The notes beneath the pieces are model-generated. The model had not been told where the DNA came from. It ran no database searches and worked only from the letters and a program-made list of their open reading frames with translations. A stretch of DNA of 38,156 bases. Origin: Deltaproteobacteria bacterium (lineage in GTDB: Bacteria; Myxococcota_A; UBA9042; DTJE01). Location: the NCBI GenBank assembly GCA_016875475.1, contig VGRB01000005.1, positions 1 through 38,156 on the forward strand, written 5' to 3'. Shown piece by piece: positions 23,698-31,679 of the stretch (the stretch's first letter is position 1; the number at the start of each line of letters is the position of its first letter). The position numbers were made by a program, and so were the translations under genes.

Positions 23698-25131
23698 ATG
23701 AAGACGCGCATCCTCGCGCCCCTCCTCGGCTCCCTGCTGCTGCTCGCGGCGCCCGCGGCCGCGGACGACCTCGCGACCCCGTTCGCGCCCGGCGGCGTCG
23801 ACCCGGTGACCGGCCGGGTGTCGCCCCCCCCGCCGCCTCTCCCCGGCCACCGCCTGGAGTTCCACGCGGACTTCCAGACGGTCGGGTTGTGGCGGAGCGA
23901 CCGCGACTTCACCCGCGAGGCTCCGTACTACGACCACGGCCAGTCCGCGGGCGCGATCGCGACGATCCTGACCCCGCGCCTGACCCTCCACGTCGGCGGC
24001 GCCTTCCGCGTGTACTGGGAGGCGGAGGTCGGCCTGAACTACTGGAGCCGCAACAGTCCCGACGAGCAGGACCCGACCGCGGCCGACGTCTTCGTCCTGA
24101 AGCAGCGCGAGATATTCGGCGAGGGCACGCTCGCCGGCGGGCGCTTCGGCTTCAAGGTCGGCTACCAGCGGTTCCTGGACACGACCGGGCTGTTCGTGAA
24201 CCACTGGCTCGGGGCGGCCCAGGCATGGTGGAACTTCGGCGACGCGGCGCGCGTGTCCGCGTTCTTCGCGCAGGTGCCGGACAACAACTGGGAAGGCATC
24301 ACGATCCACGACAACAACTTCGACTCCGACATCTTCCTGTTCGGCGCGCGGGCGGACGTACGGCTCGCGCCGGACCTGAGGCTGTCCATCGCGCTGCACG
24401 ACCTGTGGGACAGCCACGTCGAGGGCAAGCGGCTGTGGGTGGTGGCGCCGAACGCGCGTCTCGCGGGGCGCTTCGGGTTCGTGACCGCCTGGATCGACGG
24501 GGTGCTCCAGTACGGGAAGCGGGAGGGCGCGGCCGTCGCGCCGGGCGGGGGGCTCGACGACCAGACGCTGCTCGCGTGGGCGTGGCAGGCGCACGCGGCG
24601 TTCGACCTCGCGCCGGTCGTGCTCACGCTCAACGTGTTCGCGACCTCGCCGGACGACCGGGAGCCGGGCAACGAGCGCGACGGCACGTTCCTCTACTCCG
24701 GGAAGAACGCCTCCGCGACCTCGTACCTGACCGAGGACGAGGTGCGCGACTGGTACGACAACCTGGACGAGCGGCTGGCCGCGCCCGGGGGGGAGGCGAC
24801 GGTGCCCCGCTTCCCGTTCTACCTGGGGCGCGCGGGCCTGCTGGTCGGCGACGCGCGCGTGGCATGGACGGTCGCGCCGTGGTTCCGGCCCGCGCTGACG
24901 ATCGGCGTCGCGAGCGCGCTCAAGGCCGCGAACGCGCTCGGGAACCGCTATCTCGGGACCGAAGGCGTCCTCTCGCTCGAGTTCCGCGCGGGCGAGCACC
25001 TGGTCGCGCACGTCGTCGGGGGGGTGTTCGTCCCGGGCAAGGCCGCGTCCGTGCTGAACCGCGTGGACCCGGCCGCGCTCGCCACGGACACCGCGTGGTG
25101 GACCGAGGCGTCGTTGATGCTGCGGTACTGA
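23698..25131 (+). CDS. Outer-membrane beta-barrel protein (porin-like)
   Basis: This 477-residue protein starts 1 nt after the glycosidase stop. A cleavable signal peptide (LLGSLLLLAAPAAA) is followed by a Pro-rich stretch and then alternating amphipathic strands rich in aromatic girdle residues. The last residues, SLMLRY, end in an aromatic amino acid as outer-membrane barrels do for BAM recognition. Segments such as GGRFGFKVGYQRFLDTTG and ARLAGRFGFVTAWIDG resemble alginate-export or porin-like barrels. I infer that it lets the glycan released by the neighbouring GH5 enzyme cross the outer membrane. No specific family can be named with certainty. Confidence 0.65.
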   Translation: MKTRILAPLLGSLLLLAAPAAADDLATPFAPGGVDPVTGRVSPPPPPLPGHRLEFHADFQTVGLWRSDRDFTREAPYYDHGQSAGAIATILTPRLTLHVGGAFRVYWEAEVGLNYWSRNSPDEQDPTAADVFVLKQREIFGEGTLAGGRFGFKVGYQRFLDTTGLFVNHWLGAAQAWWNFGDAARVSAFFAQVPDNNWEGITIHDNNFDSDIFLFGARADVRLAPDLRLSIALHDLWDSHVEGKRLWVVAPNARLAGRFGFVTAWIDGVLQYGKREGAAVAPGGGLDDQTLLAWAWQAHAAFDLAPVVLTLNVFATSPDDREPGNERDGTFLYSGKNASATSYLTEDEVRDWYDNLDERLAAPGGEATVPRFPFYLGRAGLLVGDARVAWTVAPWFRPALTIGVASALKAANALGNRYLGTEGVLSLEFRAGEHLVAHVVGGVFVPGKAASVLNRVDPAALATDTAWWTEASLMLRY

Positions 25132-25150
25132 GCCGTCTTCGGAGGAAGTG

Positions 25151-26827
25151 ATGAGCACGATTTCGCTCTCGCCGGTGGACTGGGTCGTCGTCGCCGTGTA
25201 CTTCGTCGCGATCATCGGGATCGGCCTGTACCTGAAGGGCTACACGAAGTCCGGGGATGACTTCTTCCTCGCGGGGCGACGCAACTCGTCATGGGTCGCG
25301 GGGCTCGCCTTCCTGTCGGCGAACCTCGGCGCGCTCGAGATCCTCGGGTGGACCGGCGGGACCATGAAGTACGGGATGTTCGTCAGCCACTTCTACTGGG
25401 TCGGCGCCATCCCGGCGATGCTGTTCCTCGGCCTCTACATGATGCCGTTCTACTACTCGTCGAGGATCCACTCGATCCCGGGCTACCTGAAGCTCCGCTA
25501 CGACGAGAAGACCCGCGTGCTGAACGCGATCTCGTTCGCGGTCATGACCCTGCTGATGTCCGGCATCAACCTCTACCTGATGGCGCTCGTGTTCAAGGTC
25601 CTGCTCGGGTGGGACTGGCACGTGTCCATGTGGGTGTCGGCCGCGGCGATCGGCGTCTACATCACGCTCGGCGGCCTGATGAGCGCGATCTTCACCGAGA
25701 TCGTCCAGTTCTTCCTGATCTGGGCGGGGCTGTTCCTGGTGTCGATCCTGGGCATCATGGAGCTGGGCGGGGTGGACAAGGTGTTCGCGGGCCTGCCCGA
25801 GACCATGACCCATCTGTGGGCCACGACCGGGGACCCGTCGCAGAACGAGATGGGCATCACGTGGCTCGGGCTCGCGATGGGGCTCGGGTTCGTGCTGTCC
25901 TTCGGCTACTGGACGACCGACTTCCTGGTCGTGCAGCGCGCGTTCTCGTCAAAGGACCTGCGCTCGGCCCGCCTGACGCCGATCACGGCGTCGTTCTTCA
26001 AGATGGCGCTGCCGTTCATCGTGGTGGTCGCGGGGCTCGTGGCCTTCAAGCTCCGCGCTGCCGGGGAACTGGTCATCCCCGACGACCCGCTGAACCCGGG
26101 CAAGACGTGGAACGACGCGGCCTTGCCGATGCTCATCCTGCGCTACTACCCGACCGGGCTCGTCGGCCTCGGAATCACGGCGCTGCTCGCGGGCTTCATG
26201 GCCGGGCAGGCGGGCAACGTGTCCGCGTTCAACACCGTGTGGACCTACGACATCTACAAGGCGGTCATCCGGAAGGACGCGTCCGACGCGCACCTCCTGT
26301 GGATGGGCCGCGTCACGACCATCGTCGGCATCGTGCTCTCGGTCGCGACCGCGTACGCGGCCATGCAGTTCAACACGATCATGGACTACATCCAGGCGAT
26401 CTTCAGTTGGGTGAACGCGCCGCTGTTCGCGACCATGCTGCTCGGCATGTTCTGGCGGCGGACCACGAGCGCGGGCGCCTTCTTCGGCCTGGTCGCGGGG
26501 ATGCTGGTGTCGTTCTCGATCTTCCTCGCCTACAAGCTCGGCGCGATGCCGCAGGCGCTGTCCCAGGCGCTGACGTTCACCGAGAACCCGTCCGACATGA
26601 GCCGCAACCTGTGGCAGGCCACGTGGGCGTGGGTCGTGTGCTTCGTGCTGACCGTTGCCATCAGCCTCGTGACGAAGCCCAAGCCCGATTCGGAGCTGGT
26701 CGGGCTGGTCAAGGGGCTGACCCCGGCGGACGCGACCGCGGCCGCGGTGCCGTGGTACGGGCGGCCGGGGACGTGGGCGATCGCGGCGTGCGTGGTGCTC
26801 GTGGCGCTGAACGTCTATTTCTGGTGA
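25151..26827 (+). CDS. Sodium:solute symporter (SSS family)
   Basis: This 558-residue integral membrane protein with about 13-14 hydrophobic segments starts at ATG 25151 behind GGAGGAAG; the track start at GTG 25148 overlaps the ribosome site. Family marks are the FFLAGRRNSSWVAGLAFLSA entry, TLGGLMSAIFTEIVQFFLIW (sodium-site region), and LLAGFMAGQAGNVSAFNTVW followed by TYDIYK. It resembles the SGLT-like sugar symporters rather than proline carriers. It follows the porin-like gene by 19 nt. Galactokinase lies 10 kb downstream on the same strand, so galactose or a related sugar is a reasonable substrate guess. The substrate is inference. Confidence 0.88.
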   Translation: MSTISLSPVDWVVVAVYFVAIIGIGLYLKGYTKSGDDFFLAGRRNSSWVAGLAFLSANLGALEILGWTGGTMKYGMFVSHFYWVGAIPAMLFLGLYMMPFYYSSRIHSIPGYLKLRYDEKTRVLNAISFAVMTLLMSGINLYLMALVFKVLLGWDWHVSMWVSAAAIGVYITLGGLMSAIFTEIVQFFLIWAGLFLVSILGIMELGGVDKVFAGLPETMTHLWATTGDPSQNEMGITWLGLAMGLGFVLSFGYWTTDFLVVQRAFSSKDLRSARLTPITASFFKMALPFIVVVAGLVAFKLRAAGELVIPDDPLNPGKTWNDAALPMLILRYYPTGLVGLGITALLAGFMAGQAGNVSAFNTVWTYDIYKAVIRKDASDAHLLWMGRVTTIVGIVLSVATAYAAMQFNTIMDYIQAIFSWVNAPLFATMLLGMFWRRTTSAGAFFGLVAGMLVSFSIFLAYKLGAMPQALSQALTFTENPSDMSRNLWQATWAWVVCFVLTVAISLVTKPKPDSELVGLVKGLTPADATAAAVPWYGRPGTWAIAACVVLVALNVYFW

Positions 26828-26835
26828 GGTGGGAG

Positions 26836-27063
26836 ATGGACACCAGGGAACCGCTTCCGATCTGGTTCTTCGTGGGTCTCGTGCTCGGCGTGTACGGTCT
26901 GATCGTCCTCGGGGCCGGCCTCCTTGGCGGGCCCGCGGACACGGCGCTGTCGCGGAAGCTGCCGGGCGACTGGTTCGCCGCGAACCCCGGCATCTGGTGG
27001 GGCGGGCTGATGACGGTCGCGGGCGCGGTCTTCACGGCCATCGGCATGAGGAGGCCCGGATGA
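26836..27063 (+). CDS. Small two-TM membrane protein
   Basis: This 75-residue protein is not called separately in the ORF track, where it is the tail of a longer shadow ORF. ATG 26836 follows GAGGTGGG and lies 8 nt after the symporter stop. Two hydrophobic helices (IWFFVGLVLGVYGLIVLGAG and WWGGLMTVAGAVFTAIGM) flank a short soluble loop with WFAANPGIWWGG. Its stop overlaps the cupin ATG. Position and size suggest an accessory subunit of the symporter. I do not recognise a named family. Confidence 0.8.
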   Translation: MDTREPLPIWFFVGLVLGVYGLIVLGAGLLGGPADTALSRKLPGDWFAANPGIWWGGLMTVAGAVFTAIGMRRPG

Positions 27064-27458
27064 GGCGCGTCGAGACACGTCCCCCCTCGTTCCCGGGAGT
27101 CGGACCCGACGCGGTCACGCCCTGGAAGGACGCCGAGCGCTGGCAGGTCCTCTGCGGCGACACCGGCCACTGGCGCGTGGGCGTCTATGCTCCGGAGCAC
27201 GGCTCCGCGGCCGACGTCCGCGAGCTGGAGCGCCACGACTGCCCCGAGCTGTTCGTGCTGCTCTCCGGCCGCGTCACGCTGGTGCTGTCCGACGGCGCGG
27301 GCGGCACGCGCGAGGTCCCGCTGGAAGACCGCCGCCCCCTGCTGGTCACGTCGCCGCACACGGGCTACTGCCCGGACGGCCCCCACACGGGGATCGCCCT
27401 CGTGGTCGAGCGCGATTCCTTCGACACCGAGTACCGGCCGATCGGCGAGTGGCGGTAG
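27060..27458 (+). CDS. Small cupin-fold protein
   Basis: This 132-residue protein starts with the ATG that overlaps the preceding stop (ATGA). The strand pattern ELFVLLSGRVTLVLSDG followed by REVPLEDRRPLLVTSPHTGY is that of a single cupin barrel. The first cupin metal motif is weak (RHDCPELFV), so enzymatic activity is uncertain. As last gene of the sugar operon it may bind or isomerise the imported sugar or act as a sensor. The family assignment rests on the fold pattern only. Confidence 0.65.
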   Translation: MRRVETRPPSFPGVGPDAVTPWKDAERWQVLCGDTGHWRVGVYAPEHGSAADVRELERHDCPELFVLLSGRVTLVLSDGAGGTREVPLEDRRPLLVTSPHTGYCPDGPHTGIALVVERDSFDTEYRPIGEWR

Positions 27459-27480
27459 CGGCGGCACCTCCGGCGGTGTC

Positions 27481-27514
27481 GGCTCCGGCGGTTGTCGCCC
27501 CTGAGGGCGGAGCC
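27481..27514 (+). terminator. Hairpin at the end of the sugar operon
   Basis: GGCTC pairs with GAGCC as an outer stem, and CGCCC-CTGA-GGGCG forms an inner stem with a tetraloop, 22 nt after the cupin stop. No T-run follows, so it would be an atypical or Rho-assisted terminator. Confidence 0.4.
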
Positions 27515-27529
27515 GGGGGAGGGGGCGCC

Positions 27530-27546
27530 CCCCGCATGCTGCGGGG
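27530..27546. repeat. Perfect 7-bp hairpin CCCCGCA-TGC-TGCGGGG
   Basis: A perfect inverted repeat with a 3-nt loop lies between the sugar-operon hairpin and the promoter of the SNF2/PLD gene. It may be a second terminator arm or an operator; it has no T-run. Confidence 0.45.
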
Positions 27547-27583
27547 CCGTGCGCCGGATCCAGCCCGACCCGCTCCGCCGGTG

Positions 27584-27589
27584 TAGAAT
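27584..27589 (+). promoter_or_regulatory. -10 element (TAGAAT) of the right restriction locus
   Basis: GGTGTAGAATC is 51 nt before the ATG of the SNF2/PLD gene and repeats the string seen before the AAA ATPase gene (4157-4162, minus strand). No -35 is evident. Confidence 0.45.
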
Positions 27590-27639
27590 CGCCCCGTCCG
27601 CGGGTCGGGCTCGGGGCGTATGTCGGCGGCGGGGGTCGC

Positions 27640-30600
27640 ATGAGGCTGATCAGGAACGGCGGGTCCGAGCGCGTCGTGGACGACCTGAGGCGCGCCATCG
27701 GCCCCGACGCGTCGCTGGACGTCGCGACGCCCGCGTTCTCGCTCCACGCGTTCGCCGAGGTACGCGACCTGCTCTCGCTGGTGTCCGCGGCCCGGCTGAT
27801 TTTCCCGCCGGGCGACCGGCTTCGCGATTCCCTGATGGGGGGGGAGCGCGACCGTGTGTTCCGCAACCGCCTGCTCGGCCCCTGGCTCGCCCGCGAGTGC
27901 TCCGCCTGGGCGGCTCGGAAGGTCGAAGTCCGCTCGACCGCCGCCGCGATCCCCCAATCCGTGCTGATCGCCCGGGACGCCTCCTCCGGGCGCGGCGGCG
28001 CCGTGGTCGGCGACTGCCCGTTCACAACGGAAGGGCTCGGGATCACGCCGGGAAACCCGCTCGCCCTCGTGCACGGGTCCGCGGTCCCGGAGGACGTCGC
28101 CGGGCTCGTTGCGTGGTTCGACGAGCAGTGGCGCCGGCTCCCGGACGGGGTTGCGGCGAAGGAGGCGTTCCTCGCGGCGCTCGCGGACTTCTCGGCCCCC
28201 CGCGCGCCTTCGCTCCTCTACCACCTCGTGCTGTTCCACCTGCTCGGCGGCGCGGGCGACGGCCTGGACGAGGACCGCGTGGTGGACGCGGCGACCGGCA
28301 TCCGGAACACTGTCGTCTGGCGGAAGCTGTACCGATTCCAGCGGGACGGGGTCGTCGGCGCGATCGACAAGCTCGCGCATCACGGCGGCTGCATCATCGC
28401 GGACAGCGTGGGCCTGGGGAAGACATTCGAGGCCCTCGCGGTCATCAAGTACCACGAGCTGCGCAACGACCGTGTCCTGGTCCTCTGCCCGAAGCGCTTG
28501 CGGGACAACTGGACGCTGTACCGCTCCAACGACCGGCGAAACGTCCTGGCCGCGGACCGGTTCCACTACGACGTCCTGAACCACACCGACCTGTCCCGGG
28601 GCGACGGCCTGTCCGGCGACATCGACCTCGCCCACGTGAACTGGGGCAACTACGACCTCCTCGTGATCGACGAGTCCCACAACTTCCGGAACAAGGCGAC
28701 GCGGCGCGACCGCGAGACGCGCTACGACCGGCTGATGCGCGACGTCATCCGCCAGGGCGTGAAGACGCGAGTCCTGATGCTGTCCGCGACCCCGGTCAAC
28801 AACCGGCTCGCGGACCTGAAGAACCAGATCGCGTTCGCCACCGAGGGTGACGACGCGGCCCTCCGGGGGCACGGCATCGGAAGCGTCGAGGCCACGGTGC
28901 GGCAGGCGCAGGCCCAGTTCAACCGCTGGCTGACCCTGCCGGATTCGGAGCGCAAGCCCCCGCGCCTGCTCGACATGCTGGGGTTCGACTACTTCCGGCT
29001 GCTCGACCTCGTGACGATCGCGCGCTCCCGCAAGCACCTGGTCAAGTACTACGGCACGGTGGAGACGGGCCGGTTCCCGGAGCGGTTGAAGCCCGTCAAC
29101 CTCAAGGCCGACGTGGACCTCGCGGGGGAGTTCCCGGCCATCCGGGTCATCAACGACGAGATCCGGCGGTTGAGCCTCGCGGCCTACGCCCCTCTGAAAT
29201 ACGTCCTGCCGCACCGGCAGGCGGCCTACGAGGCGGCCTACAACATCCCCGTGAAGGGGGGCGGCTCGGTCTTCCGGCAGGCGGATCGCGAGGAGAGCCT
29301 GGTCCAGCTCATGCGCGTCAACCTCCTGAAGCGCATGGAGAGTTCGGTCGTCTCGTTCGCGCTCACGCTCGAGCGCCAGCTCGCGGACGTGGACGCGATG
29401 ATCGCCCGGCTCGACGCGCCCGGCGAGTCGTTCGAGGACCTGGACATCTCGGACGTGGACATCGACGACCCCGCGTTCGAGCCGCTCCTGCTCGGCCGCA
29501 AGGTCAAGGTCCTGGTGCGTGACGTGGACCGGCGCCGGTGGCGCCAGGACCTGACGCTCGACCGGAACCGGCTCGCGACCCTGCAGTCCGCGGCTTCGGC
29601 GGTCGACCCCGGCCGCGACGCGAAGCTCTCGGCGTTGCGCGAGGTGATCCGCGAGAAGTGCCGCGACCCCATCAACCCGGGCAACCGCAAGCTCCTGGTG
29701 TTCACGGCGTTCGCGGACACGGCCGAGTACCTGTTCCGCGAGCTGTCGGGCCGGGCCGTCGCCGACCTCGGCCTGCACTGCGCCATCGTGACGGGCACGG
29801 GCGCGAACCGGACGACGCTGCCCGGCCTCGCGACGGACCTCGGCGCGATCCTGACCGCGTTCTCGCCCCGGTCCAAGGAGCGGCCGGCCGACCTCGCGGG
29901 CGAGGGCGAGATCGACCTGCTCGTCGCGACCGACTGCATCTCCGAGGGCCAGAACCTCCAGGACTGCGACTGCCTGGTGAACTACGACATCCACTGGAAC
30001 CCGGTCCGCATCATCCAGCGCTTCGGCCGCATCGACCGCATCGGGTCGCCGAACGAGCGCGTCCGCCTGGTCAACTTCTGGCCCAACATGGAGATGGAGG
30101 AGTACATCAACCTCGAACAGCGCGTCAGCGGCAAGATGGTCCTGCTCGACATCTCGGCCACGGGCGAGGAGAACCTGATCGAGCACCAGTCCGGCGACCG
30201 GATGAACGACCTGGAGTACCGCCGCAAGCAGCTCCTGAAGCTCCAGGAGGCCGTCATCGACCTCGAGGACCTGTCGAGCGGCGTGTCCATCGCGGACCTG
30301 ACCTTCAACGACTTCCGGATGGACCTGTCCTCCTTCGCGAAGGAGCACCCCGACGCGCTTCCGCGCCTCCCTCTCGGCTCGTTCGCGGTCATGACCGCGA
30401 ACGCCGCGGGCGCTTGGGACGCGGCCATACCGCCCGGCGTCGTGTTCTGCCTGCGCGCCGAGGAGCCGGCGGGGGGGCGGGATCCGATCGACCCAGGCTA
30501 TCCCCTGGCCCCCCACTTCCTCGTCCACGTCGGCGACGACGGCGCCGTGGTTCTGCCCTACACCCAGGCCAAGCCGATCCTCGACCGCCTGCGGCGCACC

Positions 30601-30894
30601 TGTCTCGGGCGCGACCTCCCCGACCTGTCCGCCTGCGAGCGGCTCGACCGCGCGACGCGGGGCGGAATGGACATGGCGCGCGTCCAGGCCCTGCTCGCCC
30701 GGGCCGTGGCGTCCGTCGCGGGGAAGGCGGAGGAGCGCGCGACCGCGAGCCTCTTCTCCCCGGGCGGCACGACCGGGCGGCCTGGCGAGTTCCGCGGCAT
30801 GGACGCGTTCGAGGTGGTCGCCTTCCTGGTCGTGCTTCCCGAGGCCGCGACGGGACCGTCGCCGGAGCCCCCCCGGGAGCGGCCGCCGTCATGA
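27640..30894 (+). CDS. SNF2-type helicase with degenerate PLD-like N-terminus
   Basis: This is a 1084-residue protein. Residues 1-180 have the layout of a phospholipase D-like domain (SLDVATPAFSLHAFAEVRDL, then AVVGDCPFTTEGLG and a FDEQWRRL helix), as in several helicases of defence islands. The HxK motif is missing: the expected position reads IPQSVLIARD, and the usual GSSNFT is GDCPFT. Nuclease activity is therefore unlikely. The motor has motif I DSVGLGKT (K261), DESH (344-347), MLSATPVNN, TDCISEGQNLQDCD and QRFGRIDRIGS (from 793). It heads a five-gene operon with DUF4391, Mod, RhuM and Res. I infer that it is a remodeller or translocase accessory to the type III system. A DrmD-like comparison is possible, but no other DISARM gene is present. 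Confidence 0.85.
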   Translation: MRLIRNGGSERVVDDLRRAIGPDASLDVATPAFSLHAFAEVRDLLSLVSAARLIFPPGDRLRDSLMGGERDRVFRNRLLGPWLARECSAWAARKVEVRSTAAAIPQSVLIARDASSGRGGAVVGDCPFTTEGLGITPGNPLALVHGSAVPEDVAGLVAWFDEQWRRLPDGVAAKEAFLAALADFSAPRAPSLLYHLVLFHLLGGAGDGLDEDRVVDAATGIRNTVVWRKLYRFQRDGVVGAIDKLAHHGGCIIADSVGLGKTFEALAVIKYHELRNDRVLVLCPKRLRDNWTLYRSNDRRNVLAADRFHYDVLNHTDLSRGDGLSGDIDLAHVNWGNYDLLVIDESHNFRNKATRRDRETRYDRLMRDVIRQGVKTRVLMLSATPVNNRLADLKNQIAFATEGDDAALRGHGIGSVEATVRQAQAQFNRWLTLPDSERKPPRLLDMLGFDYFRLLDLVTIARSRKHLVKYYGTVETGRFPERLKPVNLKADVDLAGEFPAIRVINDEIRRLSLAAYAPLKYVLPHRQAAYEAAYNIPVKGGGSVFRQADREESLVQLMRVNLLKRMESSVVSFALTLERQLADVDAMIARLDAPGESFEDLDISDVDIDDPAFEPLLLGRKVKVLVRDVDRRRWRQDLTLDRNRLATLQSAASAVDPGRDAKLSALREVIREKCRDPINPGNRKLLVFTAFADTAEYLFRELSGRAVADLGLHCAIVTGTGANRTTLPGLATDLGAILTAFSPRSKERPADLAGEGEIDLLVATDCISEGQNLQDCDCLVNYDIHWNPVRIIQRFGRIDRIGSPNERVRLVNFWPNMEMEEYINLEQRVSGKMVLLDISATGEENLIEHQSGDRMNDLEYRRKQLLKLQEAVIDLEDLSSGVSIADLTFNDFRMDLSSFAKEHPDALPRLPLGSFAVMTANAAGAWDAAIPPGVVFCLRAEEPAGGRDPIDPGYPLAPHFLVHVGDDGAVVLPYTQAKPILDRLRRTCLGRDLPDLSACERLDRATRGGMDMARVQALLARAVASVAGKAEERATASLFSPGGTTGRPGEFRGMDAFEVVAFLVVLPEAATGPSPEPPRERPPS

Positions 30895-31679
30895 GCATCG
30901 CCGCCGTCATCGCAGCCCTGGGCCTGCCCGATCGCGCCCGGGTGGACCGCCGGGTCCCGAAGAAGACGCTGCTCGAGCAGGCCCTCCCCGGACCCGCGGA
31001 CCGCCGCCTGCTGGGCGACGCGATCGCGGACCTGCTCTGGGTCGCCTCGCTCAAGCCCGAGACGATCGGCCTCCCCGCCTTCCGCGACACGGAGCGCGAG
31101 TACGCCGAGATCGCCGTGGTCGCCGCGACGCTCCGCGCGGCGCGCCGCGCCGTCCGCGTCGCGGAGCTGCTCCACCGCGCGATTCCGTATCCCGTGCTGC
31201 TCGTCGCGACCGCCGCGGACAGCGCGCGCGTGTCGATCGCCCACAAGCGTACCTCCCGGGGGGAGGACGGGCGCTTCGTCGCGGACGAGGTCCGCACGAC
31301 CGCCCCGTTCGACCCCGCCACCCCCGACCCGGCCGCTTGCGCATTCCTGCGCAGCCTCGCGCTCGCGTCCGCCGCCGCGTACGCCCGCGACCTGTTCGAG
31401 CTGTACGACGCCTGGGCCGCGCGGATCGACGCCCTGGCGGCGGCTGCGATCTCGGGCGAGTTCCGGGTCCCGCCGCCGAGCCCGACCGGCGGGGCCGCCG
31501 GGACCCGCGAGGCCGTTGCTTCCTGGGACGAGGCGACCCGGGAGCTGGCGAGCCTGCGGTCCCGGGCCGGGCGCGAGCCCGGGATCGCCCGCCGGATCGA
31601 GCTGAACCTCGCAATCCAGCGCCTCGAGGCGAGGCGCTGCGCGCTCTCGGAAGCCCTTCGGACAGAGGAGCCCCGATGA
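30891..31679 (+). CDS. DUF4391 domain protein
   Basis: This 262-residue protein begins at the ATG overlapping the helicase stop (ATGA). The family signature is clear: VDRRVPKKTLLEQ near the N-terminus, then WVASLKPETIGLPAF, EYAEIAVVAATLR, LLHRAIPYPVLLV and VSIAHKR. DUF4391 genes are repeatedly found between a helicase and the Mod gene of type III-like restriction loci. The activity is unknown. The C-terminal 60 residues form a predicted helix pair (EATRELASLRSRAGREPGI). It is probably a structural or assembly subunit, given its conserved place and strict coupling. Confidence 0.85.
   Translation: MSIAAVIAALGLPDRARVDRRVPKKTLLEQALPGPADRRLLGDAIADLLWVASLKPETIGLPAFRDTEREYAEIAVVAATLRAARRAVRVAELLHRAIPYPVLLVATAADSARVSIAHKRTSRGEDGRFVADEVRTTAPFDPATPDPAACAFLRSLALASAAAYARDLFELYDAWAARIDALAAAAISGEFRVPPPSPTGGAAGTREAVASWDEATRELASLRSRAGREPGIARRIELNLAIQRLEARRCALSEALRTEEPR

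Noticed and set aside
20769-23912. 1047-codon minus-strand ORF opposite the GH5 gene
   Set aside because: Antisense shadow; the plus strand has a signal peptide, catalytic motifs and a ribosome site.
27640-30894. DISARM (DrmD) assignment of the SNF2/PLD gene
   Set aside because: No DrmA, DrmB or DrmC partner is present; the Mod-Res-DUF4391 context fits a type III locus better.
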